Source: Panonychus citri (Eukaryota > Arthropoda > Arachnida > Trombidiformes > Tetranychidae). Taken from it: a stretch of DNA of 64,000 bases. Made by a program: the position numbers and the translations under genes. Of the stretch, positions 23,878 to 37,800 are shown one piece after another; position 1 is the stretch's first letter, and the number at the start of each line of letters is the position of its first letter. The stretch spans positions 496,001 through 560,000 of the forward strand of contig NW_026515501.1 of assembly GCF_014898815.1 (NCBI RefSeq). The letters are read 5' to 3'. Below the pieces are notes generated by a model. That model had not been told where the DNA came from and ran no database searches. It saw nothing but the letters and a program-made list of their open reading frames with translations.

Positions 23878-23895
23878 GACTGACTTCGGTATCTA
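23878..23895 (-). repeat. hAT right terminal inverted repeat
   Basis: Exact 18-bp reverse complement of 20586-20603, ending at the target duplication. Confidence 0.95.
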
Positions 23896-23903
23896 GTCTA
23901 ATT
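23896..23903. repeat. hAT target-site duplication, right copy (gtctaatt)
   Basis: Identical to 20578-20585. Confidence 0.95.
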
Positions 23904-24279
23904 AATTGAAAATTCACCTGATCCACTAATGCGCAGTCTCGGTGACATTAACGGTTAACCGCTTTTTTTGAACTTCTTAAACTCTTTTCATTGTTTGAAT
24001 TTGATTTATTTACTTTTTGTTTTCGGCTAATCAATTTTCTCATCTAATTAAGTGATTTTTTTTGTTTCTCTTTCATTTTTCTTCCCATCAATTGATTAAT
24101 ATTGTAAGTACACATTTGTTATCAATTTAATTCCAAAGTTTAAGTTACAAGATTGAGAACAAGTTTAATTGTGGTTACAATTTCCAATGGGTTTTCCTAT
24201 TTTCTATTAATATTTTCATTTTTTTTCTCTTCTTTTCTTATTGATAGATTAACTATTAATTCAGTTAATTATCTTGAAT

Positions 24280-24280
<1 letters not shown>

Positions 24281-24311
<31 letters not shown>
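24281..24311. repeat. (CT)n microsatellite
   Basis: About 15 units in intergenic DNA. Confidence 0.9.
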
Positions 24312-24314
<3 letters not shown>

Positions 24315-26272
24315 GGTAGATTGATGATATCCTCGTGTTATCCATGCAATTGTCTGGTTCTTTAATTGACAACAATCTTTAACCTGATCAGTTGATTTGA
24401 ATGATCTTTGGACTTTCTTCATTCATAACAAACATATAGAGAAAAACAATGAAGCGGTTATTGTCTTGTTGGGGAAAAGAATTAAATTGTATCCCATTAA
24501 GATGGTGATCATTTCCGGTGATGGTGGTGATTAAGGATAAACAACAAGGAGAATAGAGAGGAGAAAATCTCTAGTTGATTAATAATCCACGTGTAATTTC
24601 AATTGGACGAATGTGATGAGAATTTTTAATTGTTTTGTTTACCAAACATCTCTCAGTGGATTTTTAGATGACAATCTTACTTTTCAATGGCCAAAGGTTA
24701 CAACAATCAACTTGAACGATATGATTACATGTCAAACAATCAACCTTTGTATCGATTGTCAAAGGTTAATCATTGTTTTTATTTGTTACAATCTAAATAC
24801 TAATATTGAAAATTTCTTATCCTTTCAATTTTAGGCTCATTGTTGTCCTGTTATTTTCCCAACCTCGTTTGCTTGATTACCTTGAATGGGAAATTAATTT
24901 ATTGACAATCAGTTTTGATTGTGGCTCCATGACATTCACAAATGAGGAAACAAATTTCCAAATGGATTGATAAACTAAGCTGATTCCACTGTGATCATAT
25001 TTGTTTAGTTAATTTTAGAAGGAAAAATTTACTCTTTCTTTTTCAGATTGATAATTTAACTTATTTACTAAGTTAATCATCATCGTCATTACAATTACAA
25101 TCTCAAAGGAAACACTGAAAAGGTAAATAACTTTATCGTAATTACGATTTTCATGTTAATTTATTTATATCTTTCCATTCAATTTATTAGGTAAACTAAT
25201 CACACCGAGAATCTGAATAACCTGATCAATTTTAGAGATGAGGAAAAAAAGTGCTGATCTCAAGCAATTAACGTTGATTGTTGACAATTAACATACACTA
25301 CAAATGGTATGATTTTTACATCACCTCACCAGCCAAGAGTTATAAATGAATTTCAATCTCCTTCAATAATCAACTAATTGTAATATTTTTTTCTCTCTCA
25401 TTATTGTCTAGAAATTAATCTCAATGGATCATGGATCTTAATCATGATTTAATAATTCTTAATACAAAGTCTATCGGTCCATTCAGAAGCTTAATTGTGT
25501 AATTAACTTGGAATCTTAATCATTATTGGTAACTAGATAATCTTCCCTTCAATCTAATCAGTAAATCTATTAACCCTTTTCTCTCTTATTTCTTATTAAT
25601 TAATATTCACATTTAATTATCTTCCTCTTTCCCTAATAATTACCCTAATTTGGATAATATTGTATTTTATCAACAATTAGATTATCTAAACTTCTTATAA
25701 TTAACTTGATCGTAAACGACAATTCGTTGACTTTTCACTTTAATCAATCACAATTATCTATTCAGTCTGTAGATCATTTTTTTTCCTTATGATAATCAAA
25801 CTACAATCAATTAACATTAAACTTGATCATCAATTGTAATTAACTTTCTTAATTTTGAAATCTTCATTGATTTAAGATTTTCTTTACTATTATTACAATC
25901 AAATTTGATATTGAGCCCAAATAATTTTTATCAAGTGAATTTAATTTCTTTATCATTGATTAAGTGAATATTATGATTAAGAATTTTGTACAATTAATTG
26001 TAACGTTTTATTTATTTCCACAGGTAAATTTAATCCGTTTTCATGGTCATCATTTGTGGACATGATTAATTGGAATCACAATCAACATGAGAAAAGGACG
26101 AGAAAGAAATAACCAGGATAGTGAGGAAGATAATCTTGAGAAATTAGCTAATTGTCATGAATTTTTATTCACAATAATTGCTGTTTATACATTTAAACTA
26201 ATAACTTATTGATAATTTGATTAAAGAGAGATGTTAAATTGTCCTTGGTTCCAACAATGAAGAGATACAAGG

Positions 26273-26273
<1 letters not shown>

Positions 26274-26307
<34 letters not shown>
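26274..26307. repeat. (GA)n microsatellite
   Basis: About 17 units, roughly 190 bp beyond the GPCR stop codon and therefore possibly inside its 3' UTR. Confidence 0.9.
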
Positions 26308-26309
<2 letters not shown>

Positions 26310-26492
26310 AACAGAATTAAAAATGTTAAATTGCTGTTAACTATTATGATCAACAATTTAACGAGAGATCCTTGGTGATGAAGATAACGAAATGAAGATG
26401 ATTATGGTTTAAATCGTTGATTATTATCAATTGAATCTTTCCAATTAAGTTGTGTACCAATGTCAAACTTGATGTACAAAAAGAAACCCTTT

Positions 26493-28020
26493 TCATTGAT
26501 CTTTAAATCGTGAGGCCTCAATTGTTGGATCATCGAAACAATTATCATGTAAACGAGCTGAACCATCGTCGGAATAGATCAACAGAGGAACGGTGGCACA
26601 ATGACCTGAACACCAATAGTTGCGCTTAGATTTTAACGACGATTTACTTATTCGATTGGATCCATTTCCATAGGCAAAGTACATTGAAAATCGTTGGTAA
26701 ATCTAAATTGAAGAGTCAAAATAATCGATAACAATTAAACTTCGGTAAGATCATCGTACCCATAATAATATTATTTCAAAGATAAATTGTTATTGTCAAG
26801 TGACTTTACCATCAACTAATTAATCTATGATGCTGATTATTTGATTGTTTATTTATACCAGATTCAAATTAACTCATCTTATACTTATTCAATCATGTGG
26901 ATAATTAATCTCTCATTGATTGTAACCAGCGATTTAATCATATGGCAAAAAATGGTTTTTAATCAACAAAGTTAATAGCTATTAACCGTGGCCTTAACAT
27001 TGAATTGATGGTATTTAATTGCTTCAATAATAATTAGATTGTGTATACTAAATTGTTTACAATTTACTTTGATAATAATAGTAACTCTCATGATCAGTAT
27101 TTACTTTTATTGTTGATGACGAATTAATTTTAATAACCTAATAATTAATCTTCTAGATCTGATTACCCAAAAGGATATAGAGAAAAAAAAACTATCTAAT
27201 CAAATTAATTGTCTTGTTACACTTTTCATACAATCAATTTACTATTACCAACTAATTGGAGTTAATTTGTTTCTCTCAATTATCATTACCTCAGGTCGCT
27301 GATAACAATGGAACAGGAAAACCAATAGATGTTGAATTAGATTACAAAAAGCAAATAGATATTGAAATATATCGGTCGCTGTATCTTCCAAGGCGAGAAC
27401 ACTTAGAAACCAATTAACTGCGAAAAATGGTAACAATGAGACACCCGATCGAAGTGCAGGTTCGACTCTTTCGATTTCAATCTTGTGTGTTATTGGTTTG
27501 TAAGCGAAAAATCGTTTCAATATTAATAACATGGTAATCGTATTGCTCTGTAAAATATTGAGAAGAAAAAGTTTCATCCAATTAGTTAATTTCAGCTAAT
27601 AACAATTTGATTAAGATTTGGAATCTTTTGTTTATCATTTTGGTTGAAAAACTTTTTTTCGAACTTTAGTTTCATTGAAAATCAACAGGTGTCACTAGTG
27701 TTTACCGTCATTCGAATGTAATTTTAATTAATTTGAACTTTTAATTTCTAATTTTTTTTGATAACCTTATTAATCTTGTGTTGCTACATGACTGAGACGA
27801 TTTTAATTAACTTTCTGAGGCTTAATTTGTTTTCCATGGAGATGAGATCTCAAAGTTTTCTGGTTAATAATTCAATGTGACTAATATTTTGTTTTTTCTA
27901 ATTGTTGATTTATTAAGGTTACAATTAACGGAACTTGGATCATATTAACTCACCATTATGAGTATTGAAACAGGCACGATGAAGGAAAACATCATTCCAC
28001 CTTCAATGGACATCCAGCAA
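26493..28020 (-). CDS. Adhesion GPCR exons 8-10: TM5-TM7 and cytoplasmic tail
   Basis: Exon 8 (27954-28020, 67 nt) encodes YCWMSIEGGMMFSFIVPVSI, the end of extracellular loop 2 and TM5. Exon 9 (27290-27547) completes TM5, carries a loop 3 with basic residues, and encodes TM6 and TM7, ending HCYQRPE. Exon 10 (26493-26702) encodes the tail from IYQRFSMYFAYGNGS to EASRFKDQ and the TGA stop. The tail includes YWCSGHC, a possible palmitoylation or metal-binding cluster (speculative). No PDZ-binding consensus is obvious at the C-terminus. Confidence 0.9.
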
Positions 28021-28830
28021 CTAATTAATTAATTAGTGATTAAGGAGGAGGAAAAAAAAAATAAAGATGAGAAAACAAGATTAGTTTTTTTTTCTCAATG
28101 CTAATTAACATGGTTAATTAATCCAGATGACTCATAATCAATCACTACCTTGAAATGTTATCATGATTTCAAGGTTATCTTATTTGTAGCTTAAGTTAAT
28201 TTATCATCTCCATACAATAACAAAATAACCAAGAGCAATGACAAGATGAAGGAAATCAATGAATTAACTGATTCTAATTAATAACTAATTTGTTATTCAT
28301 TGACCTAGATAAATGTTTATCATGACGATGATGAAGAAAATGAGGAAACAAAGTGAAGACAAAAGAGGAAAATATAAAGAGATGAAAATGAAGATGAATT
28401 CTCACCATGAAGCCAATGAATTAAAATTTTCAAAACGAATCCATTGTTAATAATATCATGATGAAATTCTGAATATACTAGGAAACTCCTTCATCACCCG
28501 AATTAAGTCAATATTCATGATAATATTAATGACATAATTCAGTGTCAATGTATTATTTTGATTATTATTTGGAAACTGATTGGAAGATCAATTCTGATTC
28601 AATGAATATGAATCAATGTGCATAAACCAGCAAAAGCTTTTTTCATTTATGCTTATATTTATATCACTTTTCATCAGATTCATCAGCATAAGCTTTTTTT
28701 ATCATCCAAGTAGAAAGAATCAGAAGATGATAAAGAGAGATGATGATGATGATGATAAAAGAAAAGGCAAAACAAAGATGAAGAGAAGAAAGTTCAGAGA
28801 AAGAGAATTGAGAAACTTGATGAGCAATGA

Positions 28831-28867
<37 letters not shown>

Positions 28868-31800
28868 GAATATTTCCACCATCGTCCTCATGAACTTAAC
28901 TGAACCGTTTCAGAACAGATAAGAAAAAAGGAGTTAGAATATTATCTTTATTCTTTGCTCTTCTTTCTGTGTTATTTTTTATTCTCATGGCTTCATGCTG
29001 AGTATTTTTCTCTTTTCTCACCAATAGCAGCAGATTCCAAGATGATGGTGATGATCATGAAGACGAAATAAGCAACAACAACCGAGAGAAAAAAAAAGGA
29101 AGAAGACAAACAAAACTCGGAGTTCGGATGAACCGTTGAAGAAGAAAACTTTCAATTGCAAGAAATCATCCTGAAAGAAATTCAGTGTTTCGGTTTCATT
29201 GTCATGCGAATACGATAAATTTCAACAATACAACATGTCGAAAAATAAACAAATTTTTGATTGATTTTCAATTGATTATTTACTTTGAATTAATTGTTAG
29301 CATTTTCCACTGTTCAGTTTATTGTCATTCTCATGATTAACTTGTAACGGAAACAATGATAATTTATTGTCAATATTTTAACATTAAGATTCATTTACCC
29401 TAAGGCATTTTCTCAATTGTATCTTTCATCATGAACCATTTTCATGGTGATGAAAAATATTGAACTTTTTTTTTCTTATATTGAATAATTTTTGCAAAAC
29501 TTTCACTCATAAATTGTGTCTTCCCTTTAGTAGATTAACATTTATATTGAAATATATTGGATCAGAATTTATCATGATAAATTGTTTGGTGGTGAAGAAA
29601 AAAAGTTCACCTTGATATTCAATTTTATTTTGAATTTTGGAAAACTGTTTCAATTGAACTGAATCTTTCATGATGTTACCTGAGAGTAAGAATAAGAAGA
29701 AGCTAGAAAAATATACAAGAGATAAGTTCTGAATTAAATGTGACGTAAACAAAAATTGAATTTCGTTATTCCAATTGTCATGATTAGGCAGCGAAAAAAA
29801 AAATTAATTGAGAATTAATTCTGGTTCAATAATTGCTGTTTGATTGGTAGATAAGTTGATTACCTACCATGATAATTATCATGATTGTTGTTCAATTTAT
29901 GTTGGAACCTTTTCTCTTGATGGCATTTGTACAAATATTATTTCGGTTATGTATTTGGTGTCTCTCATGTGAGTTAATAGTAAGGTAAAAATAGGTAAAC
30001 AGAATTGATGATGATGAAGAAGAAGATGAAGATGATGGTGATGAGGATGATGAGAGAAGAAAATGGAATCAAAGGAAACATAAGATGAAGATGAAGAAGA
30101 AAAGGAGAAAGAAGAAGAAGAAGAAAAAGAAGCTAAATTAGCAGAGAATTCGTTAAATCGAATCATGATGTTTACCTTGTTTTTCTTCTTTTATCTTCCT
30201 TTTATCTTTTCTTCATCATCTTTGCTCATCTCATGCCCAGGTAACAATCAGAATCTCAAAGACATCGAACAGTCAAAGACTAACAACCAATTCTGTATAA
30301 AAGGAAGATAAATCAAAGTCTTTTCCATTCATCATTCTCACCTTTATTTCCTTCCCTAACATCACCCATCTCCTCCTCTTCCTCCTTTTGGTCCATCTCT
30401 TTATCATCTTCATCTTCATCATCATCATCATCTTACTTTCTTACATCATCCTCAATCCTTGTGATAACATTTTCTTCATCTTTTCCTCTTTATCCTCATC
30501 CTTTTTGTTTCTTTTACATTATTGTGATTACTGTTATTAGATAACCTTTACAATAGACATTGACAATCATTGATTTAACCTTTTCACTTTACTCAGGATT
30601 CATCAACTAAACAACACAATCAACTGATTGTGTTGCAAGTATTTAATTGCTGAGATTTCATTGAATGGTTTACAATTGAGAATCAGCTGATACACAAAAC
30701 CATAAACAGTATATCACATAATGATAATAAGATTTCAAGATATTATAATAATATATCAAGAGAGGAAAAAAAAGTTCATCCAACATTGAAATGAAGTTAA
30801 TCATTATCCATGGAACAATGAAATCAGGTCTTGGTGAGAAATGGAAATACTTATTTACCATGGATAAAACTGAATAAGAATGAAGGTGAAAAGGATGAGA
30901 AAATTGATCTACATTAAACACATTGGAAAAGACAAGAATAGTTGAAGCAAAAAGGAAAAAAAAAATATAATATTTTCACTCTCATGATGTATAAACATCT
31001 CAAGATGATCTCGTTTGATGATGAAATTGATTGACCATCAATCATTGAGATTATTGTTGTAAGAAACAGAATCAAGTGCCAACGTGCATCAACATCATCA
31101 GCATGATGATGATGAAGAAACAAGAGAAAAAAAAACATCCAAGATTCAAGATTGAGATAATAGTTATTGAGATAAACATGAACTTCATCATGAATCATTA
31201 TCATCTCCATAAGCATGATAATGAAATCCTGTTGTATTTGAATATATTGAATTGAAAGGGAAAATAATTGAATCCATTGTGAAACTTAAGGATGGATCAC
31301 TCAGAATTCTGGAAAAGATTCAGAGGAATCACTTTGGACATTTCATCTATTACCTTCACATTCTCATCTTCCATCTCCTCCTTCTCATCATCATCATCAT
31401 CATCATCATTATTATCTTCACATTGTTAGTATATAATATATTTCATGTTTCTCTTTTTTCTCATCATTCTATCAATTCTGTGTCAGAAAACCAGGTTCTT
31501 ATGATGGATTAGTGTAAATAGAGAGAAAGGCAAAGATAGATGATGAAGATGATAAAAGAAAAGCAATAATCCTTTGTTAGAGTGAGAGAGAAACAAAAAA
31601 TCCACTGACCTACCTCAGTAAAGTGCAAAAAGTTTGCCTCAAGTGCAACTGATTATCAATCCCTTCAGAATAACATCTAATATTTTGATAGCAAGAATAT
31701 AATATAATAGTAATAATAAGGAGGAGGAAAAAATTGATAACAAGAAACATTATATCTGTAAGAATATAAAGAGAATCCTGAGAATTCTGAAAGCTCAGTC

Positions 31801-34800
31801 GATTCTGTAATTCAGATAAATCTTTCATCATTTTTCTCCACCTCTTCCATTTTCCCTTTGGTGTTTATATTACACACCATTGATACACGAAACATTTTTT
31901 ACCCTCTTGGTTATCAGACTTTTTTCTGTGGCAAACCAATCAAACCGATTAATCTGATTCCGAATACAATCAATTTTCATGGTAATTCACCTTGAATTAT
32001 ATGTCAGGCCTGATAGCAAACTCTTTTATTATTAGTCCGCTTTGGTTTTACTGACTAATTGGTTACAATTAATACTGTTATAACAGTTATTCAATAGTCA
32101 ACAGTTTAGATTTGAGAGATTGTTCAACTTGATTACCTTTTTGGTGTCAGAACTTTTTTTTTCACCCTTTCCAATTACCCATTCTGTTGCTCATTTTCAT
32201 GGTAACTATTTGATAATATTACACATGATTAGTGTTATGATTTACATTATTATACTGAGATGTTGATGGAAACAGAATCCAGATTGAAACTTGGTGACAG
32301 GTAAAAATGATTGATCTGATGAGTTCAAGTGAAGTATAATAATGATCATTAGCATGATAATATGAACCATGAATAAGGTTGAACAGTAATCATGATGAAA
32401 ATGAACAATGGAGAGAATCAGAGTGATGGAGATAATTTAAAATTGAAAGAATAGCAACATGATGAGATAGAATAAGAAGGGAGCTCTCTCTCTCTCTCGT
32501 ATGAAATTCTCATGGAATATGAATTTTCGTTTGAAAAAGTTCTATGATTCTCTGAGTGATTGTTTTTTTCTCCATTTTCTCATTCACAATTTCATATTAT
32601 TATTATTACGAGGGAAAGAACTTTGATTTTCATCTGAATCCATTCATTCACATACAGATATTATTCATACTCATGATGATTCTGTATCATGTATTGTTAT
32701 TATTATCATGAACACAGAATGAAAAAGTAATTCTAAACGAGAGAGAAAACAAAATGGAACACCAAAAAAAAATAGTTCTCTCTACAATGGATTTAAGGTT
32801 GAAATGACAATGATGTTATATCAGGAAATTCAGGAAAGTTTTGCAAAATTTTATCATGAAAAGTTGAAAAAATTTGTAGTAATCGTGAAAGGCTGAAAAA
32901 CAGAATAGGAAAAACAAAGTTGAGCTACGAAATGTTGGTGAAAATATTCATGATTGTCAAATGTCAAAATAAGTTATCATGTTAATCCTTTCATATACAG
33001 AAATTTTTAAATGTGCTCAAAAATGGAGGATAAAAGTTGTCATCATCATCATTTAACATCATTCAGAATGATAAGAATCATTTTCCATCATGATGAATAC
33101 TCACCATGAAAATATCTTTCAAATCCTTGTCTAAATATACAATCAATAGGTGAAAGACATGAGGATCACTTTTGTTGAAAGAATTGACAATTTGTGTTGA
33201 AACAAATTGTCAATAATGATCATCAGATGAGATGAGAAAGATAATCAAAAATAGAAAAGTTGAAAAATTAAATGAAATTCTGATTTCATGAGAGTCATGA
33301 TGAGTAATGAAGATGAAGGATCATAAAGATTATGATATTTTCTTGTTCTCTTCCATCAAGTTGAAAGTTTCATTCCCAATGTTTTCTACCCTGAGAATTT
33401 TTTTGAAATTTTTCATTTGAGAGTAAAAAATGTTATGAGATATTCAAGAATTAATAATGTAAACATTTAATTTAATAATAAAATGGAAAAGAAAATTTAA
33501 AAATTTAATATTTATTATCCAATAAGATGAGGGATCAAATTTAACCTTATATTTTAATAATGATGGGAAATATATTATTACCAATGTTTAACCTTCATCC
33601 AATACAATTTCATGTTAAACTTTTGATGATCTGATTACATGTTACCCTGAATTTACATGATGATACTAAGAAAGGATGAGAAAAAAGTTCATTCCACCTG
33701 AGGGCAGATTCATATAACTATGGATTTTAGAAAGAAAAAAGTTTTTTTTTCTTCTATCAAATATTATCCATGGACTTCAATCTCATTCACATCCTCATTT
33801 TCCCGCCATCATCTTCTCTCTCTCCCCTGTGTTCAGTATTTTCATGGTGTATCTTTACTGTTACAGGCAACTGAGAGTGGGTAGATTATGGGGTAGCCAT
33901 GAAAAATGAGCTTCATATTTTTTGGAATCGTTTTTTTCCCTTCTACCTGAACTTCCCCCCTTTTTCATGATAGTAGTTGAAAATGCTCCCAGCAGTGTGA
34001 CGCAATTTGCACTGTTGATAATGAGGATTCTGATGATCTACACTGGGATATTGTGTATACTATTGGTTCATGATTCATGAAAGCATGATAATGATTCATT
34101 TGAATCAAAGTTAATTAGTAACATCATATTGAAACATTGAAGCAAATTGGCAACCGGTTATATCATGATAATTATCAGTCAGAACTTTTTTATCCCTTCT
34201 CATGCTCACTTTATTTACCAAACTATCAGATTCATTGTCAACGTGATGATAATGATGATAAACAGATGAAAAGTACGGAAGGAAGGAAGGAAAAAGGTAA
34301 GAATGAACATTTTTCATGATAAAAAAGGAATAAAAAAAGTTCCATATCAGATAAATCATGATAATAGATTTTGAATGAATATCTTATATAAAAATAATAT
34401 TAAATGATGATTAAAGTTATCATTTTATTATTTAAATTAACATTTGACAAGATTGATTAGAAGTTAATTGATTTGAAGAAATGATGATTTGCAATCAACA
34501 GGCAATTATCTTTAATTGCTGTTGTATCAAATGATAACTTAAATTTGAAATGATTACAAACTAATGTGGTGAAAATTTCATTCCAGAATTATTTTCATGT
34601 TCATCATGTATTCACTATTATCATGATTGAATAAAATGATGATAATGATGAGCTTGGATAACAAATAAGCTCATTTTAAATTGTTCATATTCATATTCAT
34701 CATTTTGTATGCTCAACAATTGAGGTGAAACATAAGTCAGCTTTGAACATTTTATATACCCTAACTGAACTTTCGGTTACCCTGTTAAATCAGGGTATTT

Positions 34801-37800
34801 ACAGTTATTCAGTGAAAAAACTGATTCTATTTCAAGCTTCAGGTTCTGATCCAGAAAATTTTCAACCGTATAAACTTTGAAATTGAATCAATTGTAAGGA
34901 TATAAACTTACGATCAGATACGAATATGGGGATAAGGTGGAAAAAGTTCTGATAGAGTTCTTGATATGTATTCTTATTCTGTTCAATGTTTGGAGAAAAA
35001 AAAATTTTCCTCCATGAATCGGTCGATTTAACGGAAAAAGAAAAAAAAGAGAACGAAAAAAAAAATCTTGGAAAAAGAAGATAACATTTTCTATTATATT
35101 TTCACCGTAGATAATTTGAGTTTTCTGAATCGCTTCAGAATCCACATCATGATGATAAGATATTAGTGGATTAGGTAAGCAGATTAGATTATGAAAGGGA
35201 TAAGTTTAATCCCTAGAGTCCCGAGTATATTTCATGTAAAGTATTTATTTTATTTTCCAAAATTTCATTTATTTGATTTCATGATAATTACAATTTCTCA
35301 TGCTGATTATGATTCATTATTTTCATTCATTAGTTCTTAGCTTCAACTGCAAATTCAAACTTCGAAATAATTATAGAATTGGATATTATTCAATCTGTTT
35401 CATGGTGAAAAAATGAATAAATTCTGAGTAGAATCAAATTTCCTATTGAACTTTACAACTTCTCATTCTCTTCAACTAGAAGATTGGATGGATTGTAAAA
35501 GATTATCAGAATAATATACCATCATCAATGAATCATTAATCTTAATCCACCTTGGATCTTAATTCCCACCACCACCTCCATCACCTTATCATCGTTTCCA
35601 TCAACATCATTTTTCATTTTCATGGAAAGTTCAAACTTTTTTTTACCATGAAAAGTTTTCCTACCTTTACCCATTATCTTTTCATTCAGAATCAGATTAT
35701 CAGTGTGATTATTTACAACTCAAAAAAAGGGAAATTAATGTTTCGGTTATTGTTCAGGTCATTTGATCATTTGAAGTTGTTACTCTTTCATGGTGAGAAT
35801 CATCATGATAATCAACATAACATGTATTCCAGTCATTAGAAAGTTTCAGTTTAAGTGGAAAAAACAATTTATCAATTTGTAAAGGTAACATCAAAAATCA
35901 TCATTTTGACAATTATTTCAATTCTAACTCAGAATAGATAATCAATCAATGATTCCAAATGAGTATCCATCTTCATCTTTCCCTGCAAACTTATGAAATC
36001 CAGGAAAATACATCAATGATTCATGATGATCATTCTGAACTGAGTGAAAATTATCAATTGAAACAAATTAATTTCCTTTTGAAATAGAAACAGGAAAAAA
36101 AGGTTCATACTCAATTTCCTCGAGATGAGAAAAACCGAAATAATTTCCAATAGGCTCATGATAGTTCATAACTATTGAATTCTCCCATGTGTCAGAACTT
36201 TGTCCTGTCGTAAATTTTTTCCAAAATATTCAGAAAATTGAATAAAACTGAAATTCATCACAAGCCCATGATTATCATTCATTATTTGAATAATTATCCA
36301 GAAATATCAAATGTCAGTGAGTCTCTGGATATCCTCATGATTGATTTTGACAGGATAACCTGAATGAAAAAGGTGTTGCTTGACATTGAGTTTAATCATA
36401 TTTAAATTGAATTTAAATAACATTAATCAGCTAAATTAACTTAACTTGACACTGAAATTGGGGTGGATAGATTCATGATTCTCACACCTCATCCCAATGA
36501 ACAATAATCTATTCCAATTGAACTCAGTCCTCCGGTGAGACTCAAAATTTTCAAAGGTAATTATGTTCATCAGCATCATCGTCATAATCATAATCATGTT
36601 TTGTCACTTTCAAGTCTCATGAATCAATTTTCAGTTAATTTATTAATACCTTTCTCACTCTACATTTTTCAACCAATCAATTTAATCAGTCAGGATTCTG
36701 ATGTTGATTCTGTTTCAATCAAAAGGTTCAGCTCTGTTAATCATGTGATAATGTATTTAAATATGTATTTATAACATCAGGATGATTATCATGAAAGGTA
36801 ATCAATTCTGATCATGAATCTTAGGGGATAAACTTTCATCGATTGAAATTGATTACTATCATATAGTAAATAATTATTTTATCTGATTATTATTATTATT
36901 ATACAATTAAAATTTCAAAGTCTGTTGACTTGTCGTCACCTTTACCACAATCATCACTCCCATGATCAGATACACATGAAAATTTCAACTGATTTACATA
37001 TTTTTACATGTAGATTTCAAGTTCTCTGGGAGAGATTCAACCATGGTGATGAAATTTTCTTCTGTACCTGAAATTTTAATACAAAACTTTCAATGAAATC
37101 GTAAAAAACTGTAAATATTAATAAGTTATCAACATTTCAATGTCAACTTTTGAATTATAATTCTTTCATGATAAACATCATGTCATTGACATGGAATTGT
37201 TCAAACATCGGTATATTTATTATGAAAATTCTGAGAAATTCTCTTTTCATTATTAATGAAACTCTTTCTGGACTTGACTCAATTCAAATAAAGAGAATTA
37301 TGAATCATTTCCATGAAAGTTCATCTCAATTCGATTGATCATGAAGTGAAGATGAGAATAAAGTTCTGGTATTGAACAATCTTCTTCCAAAGAAATATGT
37401 GATTCGATTCCAAGATTTTTCCGTCAATTTCCCATGAACTCAAATTTTCTTCCGACTATATTGACATTTAAATTCTAAATCAATTAGATGAACATCTAGA
37501 AAGCTAAACATGGATTATTGACATTATCAGAATTCTTATCATGTAAACTTTCAAATTTTATGAAAATTTCTCTTCTATTCAATATAATCCATATTCTTGT
37601 TATTGTGATGTAACAATGTTGCCAAATGGAGGGAATATTTTCTTCTGGAATATCAAACAATCACCTACCCTGTTATTCACAATCCACCAGAACTTTATCG
37701 AGATTTAATATGCATGATGTTGATTCATAGTGGAAAGATAATGAGATCATCGTTCGGTTAGTATGTGAAAGAATATATAATTATCACAATAAGGCTGCAG

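Larger units (their letters stand above)
20586..23895 (+). mobile_element. Complete hAT-superfamily DNA transposon (3310 bp)
   Basis: This is a cut-and-paste class II element. The ends are perfect 18-bp terminal inverted repeats: tagataccgaagtcagtc at 20586-20603 and its reverse complement at 23878-23895. Both sides have the 8-bp duplication gtctaatt. Each subterminal region (20600-20702 and 23765-23842) is packed with AGTCGA/TCGACT words, probably transposase-binding sites. Inside are a small spliced zinc-finger gene (20830-21327) and the transposase gene (21630 or 21728 to 23707), both on the plus strand. Imperfect G-rich inverted repeats flank the transposase (about 21400-21459 and 23731-23768). 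Perfect ends and an uninterrupted transposase point to a recent, possibly still mobile insertion. Confidence 0.96.
23904..26492. other. Intergenic between hAT insertion and 3' end of the adhesion GPCR gene
   Basis: AT-rich DNA with (CT)n at 24281-24311 and (GA)n at 26274-26307. No coding region is supported. The GPCR 3' UTR probably occupies part of the right end on the minus strand; no strong polyadenylation site was identified. Confidence 0.6.

Noticed and set aside
31610..31831. Hydrophobic minus-strand frame in the 12.7-kb intron that could have been a TM exon
   Set aside because: The intron is phase 2; entering the acceptor here in that phase hits a stop at once. TM5 is clearly supplied by 27954-28020.
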